Positions 14,454 through 17,084 of a DNA stretch of 17,084 nt are shown one piece after another. Made by a program: the position numbers and the translations under genes. The DNA is from Methyloprofundus sp. GTDB lineage: Bacteria > Pseudomonadota > Gammaproteobacteria > Methylococcales > Methylomonadaceae. How positions within the stretch are numbered: position 1 is the first letter of the stretch; every line of letters starts with the position of its first letter. The notes under the pieces are model-generated. The model did not search any database and had not been told where the DNA came from. It saw only the letters and a list, made by a program, of their open reading frames with translations. Location: NCBI GenBank assembly GCA_030619185.1, contig JAUXBW010000002.1:1-17084 (forward strand). Reading direction: 5' to 3'.

Positions 14454-16766
14454 ATGAACATCAGAATCATGTCGTGCAGTGTTGTGTTGTGTTGTGTCAC
14501 AGCCTCAGTACAGGCAGAAGAAGAACAGCCGGCTGCAGAGCAAGTGCTAGAGCTGGAAACATTCAGCGTGGTTAACAGCACACCTCTAGGTGCTGGAATT
14601 GCAGTAAATAAGGTGACTAGTAATGTGCAGGTAATGACTGCAGAGGATATGACGCGGACACAAAGTATTTCGATAGCTGATTATATGAATCAGTATATGG
14701 GCAGTGTTTCGGTAAATGATGCGCAAAATAATCCTTTACAGCCCGATATTCAATATCGTGGTTTTACCATTTCCCCGCTAATGGGCTTACCGCAAGGCTT
14801 ATCGGTCTATACTAATGGTATCCGCTTTAATGAGCCTTTTGGAGACTCAGTGCACTGGGACCTGATTCCTAAAGGTGCGGTTGAGAGCATGAGTTTACAG
14901 GGGGGCTCTAATCCAGCTTATGGTTTAAATAGTCTGGGTGGCGCGATTGCCATACAAACTAAAACGGGTTTTACTGCGCCAGAACATAGCCTGACCTTAA
15001 GTGGAGGGTCATGGGCCAGACATAATGAAGAACTGACCAGCGGCTGGAATAATGGTGAATTTGCCTATTTTCTTGATCTGCAGTATTTTCATGAGGATGG
15101 TTGGCGGGATCATTCCGAAAGCGGGGTATTTAACGGGTTGGGAACCTTTAGCTGGCGTGGCGATAACGGGCAACTAAACTTGACCCTGGCAGGTGCAGAC
15201 AGTAACCTGATTGGTAATGGTGCGATTCCGGTGGAACTCGAAGCAATTGACCGGAAGGCTGTTTTTACGTATCCGGATAAGACCAGTAATCATTTTTTCT
15301 TATCTGCACTGGATGGTAATTTATGGGTAAATGATGAGACTGAGCTGGCGGGTAATATATATTATCGCAGCAACCGAATTGATTCCTTGAATGGTGATGG
15401 GAGTGAATTTGAGGAATGTGATGATGAGCCTGGCTTTTTATGTGAAGAAGGTGATGATGAGATTGTTGAGGATATCTATGGTAATCCTATACGGGCGACT
15501 GAAGCCGTTGAAGGAGGCACGCTCAATACCTCGGAAACCGACCAATGGTCTTTTGGACTGGCTTTGCAATCAGCTTTTAATCAGCGTCTATGGAGGCATG
15601 AAAATCAGTTTGTCATAGGTGGCAGTTATGATCTGAGTCGGGTTGCTTACAGTGCAGATACTGAATTGGGCTCTTTAACTGATGATCGGGGCGTGGATGG
15701 TTCTGGTATATTGGTTGATGAGTCCCGGGTTCGTTTAGATACCACGACTAATTCATTTGGTTTGTTTTTTACTGAAGTTTTTAATGTGACTGAAGAGCTT
15801 GCGGTGAATGTCGCGGGGCGTTATAACCATGTGGAAATTGATATGCAGGATCGGTATGGTTCAACGCTTACGGGTAAACATAAGTTTGACCGTTTTAATC
15901 CCGCCGCCGGATTGACGTATGCGTTTATGCCGGAAATAAATTTCTATGGTGGCTACAGCGAGTCATCACGGGTACCGACACCGATGGAATTAAGTTGTGC
16001 TGATCCTGATGATCCTTGTAAACTGCCAAATGCCTTTATTGCCGACCCTCCTCTGGAGCAAGTTGTAGCAAAGTCCTGGGAAGTGGGGTTTAGAGGAAAT
16101 TTTTCTAATGTATTAGACGGTGGCGTGCAGTGGAATCTTGGTTATTTTAATACCACTAACCATAACGATATTATTTTCCAGAGTGCGGGTACCGCCAATA
16201 GTGCCGGCTATTTTGATAATGTTGGCAAGACCCGGAGGCAGGGTGTTGAACTAGGGCTTAGCAGCTCCTTTTTTGATCGCTGGCGTATGGCACTTAATTA
16301 CTCATATATTAATGCTGTGTTCCTCACGCCTTATGCCTCGCATAGCCCTAGCAACCCTTATGCGGATGCAAATGGCGATATTCAGGTGCAAAGTGGAAGT
16401 CATATACCGGGAATACCTGAGCATATCGTCAAATTTTCGTCTGATGTTGATATTGTTGCAAGCTGGACTTTTGGGTTTAATGTCCTGTTTAATGCTGAAC
16501 AGTTTCTGCGCGGGGATGAGGCTAATCTGGATAGTCCTTTAAGTTCCTTTGCCGTGGTTAACCTACAGACTGAATACCGCTTTAATGAGCACTTTACAAT
16601 TTTTGGTCGCCTGGATAATTTGTTTAATAAGAAATATAACAACTTTGGTACTTACGGTGAAACGGGCGATGTGCTGGAAGGAATAGGGATTGCTGATCAG
16701 GATACCCGGTTTGTGGGGGTTAGTGCGCCAAGAGCAGGATGGGTCGGAATTAAATTGACATTATAG
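14454..16766 (+). CDS. TonB-dependent outer-membrane receptor
   Basis: This is an outer-membrane beta-barrel that imports a ligand (often a metal chelate or cofactor) using TonB-ExbBD energy. The protein has 770 aa. A signal peptide ends at VQA-EEEQ (about residue 21), followed by a TonB-box-like ETFSVV (35-40). The plug domain has the family string QGGSNPAYGLNSLGGAI (149-165) after IQYRGF and YTNGIRFNEPFGD. The barrel fills the rest, ending in GWVGIKLTL, a typical amphipathic terminal strand. There is no extra N-terminal STN signalling domain and no sigma/anti-sigma pair nearby, so FecA-type surface signalling is unlikely. A cysteine pair (C515, C522) and an acidic loop (315-340, with C322 and C330) are probably extracellular. 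The ligand is unknown. ATG 14454 has only a weak site (AAGAA); Met6 (14469) is an alternative with a shorter signal peptide. Confidence 0.94.
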   Translation: MNIRIMSCSVVLCCVTASVQAEEEQPAAEQVLELETFSVVNSTPLGAGIAVNKVTSNVQVMTAEDMTRTQSISIADYMNQYMGSVSVNDAQNNPLQPDIQYRGFTISPLMGLPQGLSVYTNGIRFNEPFGDSVHWDLIPKGAVESMSLQGGSNPAYGLNSLGGAIAIQTKTGFTAPEHSLTLSGGSWARHNEELTSGWNNGEFAYFLDLQYFHEDGWRDHSESGVFNGLGTFSWRGDNGQLNLTLAGADSNLIGNGAIPVELEAIDRKAVFTYPDKTSNHFFLSALDGNLWVNDETELAGNIYYRSNRIDSLNGDGSEFEECDDEPGFLCEEGDDEIVEDIYGNPIRATEAVEGGTLNTSETDQWSFGLALQSAFNQRLWRHENQFVIGGSYDLSRVAYSADTELGSLTDDRGVDGSGILVDESRVRLDTTTNSFGLFFTEVFNVTEELAVNVAGRYNHVEIDMQDRYGSTLTGKHKFDRFNPAAGLTYAFMPEINFYGGYSESSRVPTPMELSCADPDDPCKLPNAFIADPPLEQVVAKSWEVGFRGNFSNVLDGGVQWNLGYFNTTNHNDIIFQSAGTANSAGYFDNVGKTRRQGVELGLSSSFFDRWRMALNYSYINAVFLTPYASHSPSNPYADANGDIQVQSGSHIPGIPEHIVKFSSDVDIVASWTFGFNVLFNAEQFLRGDEANLDSPLSSFAVVNLQTEYRFNEHFTIFGRLDNLFNKKYNNFGTYGETGDVLEGIGIADQDTRFVGVSAPRAGWVGIKLTL

Positions 16767-16794
16767 GCAGAGTGCCGCTATAAGTTAGACATAA

Positions 16795-16819
16795 AAAAAC
16801 CTGCATAAAGCAGGTTTTT
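16795..16819 (+). terminator. Rho-independent terminator after the TonB receptor gene
   Basis: AAAAACCTGC (16795-16804) pairs perfectly with GCAGGTTTTT (16810-16819) around the loop ATAAA. A-tracts on the left and T-tracts on the right allow it to work in both directions. It begins 28 bases after the receptor stop codon. Confidence 0.9.
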
Positions 16820-17084
16820 AGTATTATTAAACTTTATTATTTTTATTTTTAAATGGATTTTATTCCTTTTTAAGCTTATTTATAATTTTTATTTGTTAAG
16901 CCTATCTTACCTCGTTGTCCCTGTTTTTCTTCACTTAAATCCCTCAAGTGCGACAAAGTATATATCAATAATTTAATGACTGTCTATCAAAAAAAATGAT
17001 ATTTCAGAGAAATATTGTGTCGTGTCGAAAACATAATTAAAAAACAAGGGTTTAAAATTTATTACGCTGTTGATTTTATAGACA
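16820..17084. other. AT-rich tail, no gene visible, short dyads
   Basis: No open frame with a plausible start is seen here. A perfect 17-base dyad ATATTTC-AGA-GAAATAT lies at 16999-17015. TGTCTATCAAAA (16981-16992) is an inverted copy, with one extra base, of TTTTATAGACA at the very right edge (17074-17084). The region may be the upstream control region of a gene beyond the window, or the edge of a small inverted-repeat element. Confidence 0.4.

Overview
The window looks like a chromosomal segment of a gammaproteobacterium with moderately AT-rich DNA. The enlarged PstA and the style of the HemW, PyrE and CysJ proteins would suit a Methylococcales-type methanotroph. No marker gene such as a methane monooxygenase is present, so that placement is inference only. 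All large genes are intact and mostly housekeeping.

Layout. Positions 1-3627 (+) hold the end of a phosphate-uptake operon: the tail of pstC, then pstA, pstB and phoU. PstC/PstA form the membrane channel, PstB is the ATPase, and PhoU links transporter state to phosphate signalling. Its promoter and pstS would lie to the left of the window. Positions 3628-4025 are a 398-base gap between convergent genes. It carries a REP-like palindrome, a second stem-loop and a 161-bp MITE-like element that folds end to end into one hairpin and is flanked by 5-bp direct repeats. Positions 4026-13785 (-) read, in transcription order, gltB-like glutamate synthase, cysJ-type diflavin reductase, a small DUF4332-type helix-hairpin-helix protein, hemW and pyrE. 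hemW and pyrE overlap by 8 bases. Positions 13786-14453 are a 668-base divergent intergenic region with two copies of a ~60-base repeat and competing hairpins. Positions 14454-16766 (+) encode a TonB-dependent outer-membrane receptor closed by a clear intrinsic terminator. The last 265 bases are AT-rich, with short dyads and no gene.

How the genes may work together. The Pst-PhoU block is a standard module. In the minus-strand block, glutamate synthase makes glutamate from glutamine and 2-oxoglutarate but needs electrons. No gltD small subunit is beside it; the next gene is an NADPH diflavin reductase of the sulfite-reductase type, without its usual partner cysI. A functional pairing is possible but unproven. 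The gltB product is also about 300 residues longer than classical GltB and has altered spacing in its iron-sulfur cysteine motif.

The signals most worth following are the hairpin element at 3830-4000, in which every transition-type difference between the arms is a G-T pair on the plus strand (hand count: 10 G-T, no A-C); the unusual GltB and its CysJ neighbour; and the repeated leader elements upstream of gltB. I did not find a clear defence system, CRISPR array, prophage or biosynthetic cluster.
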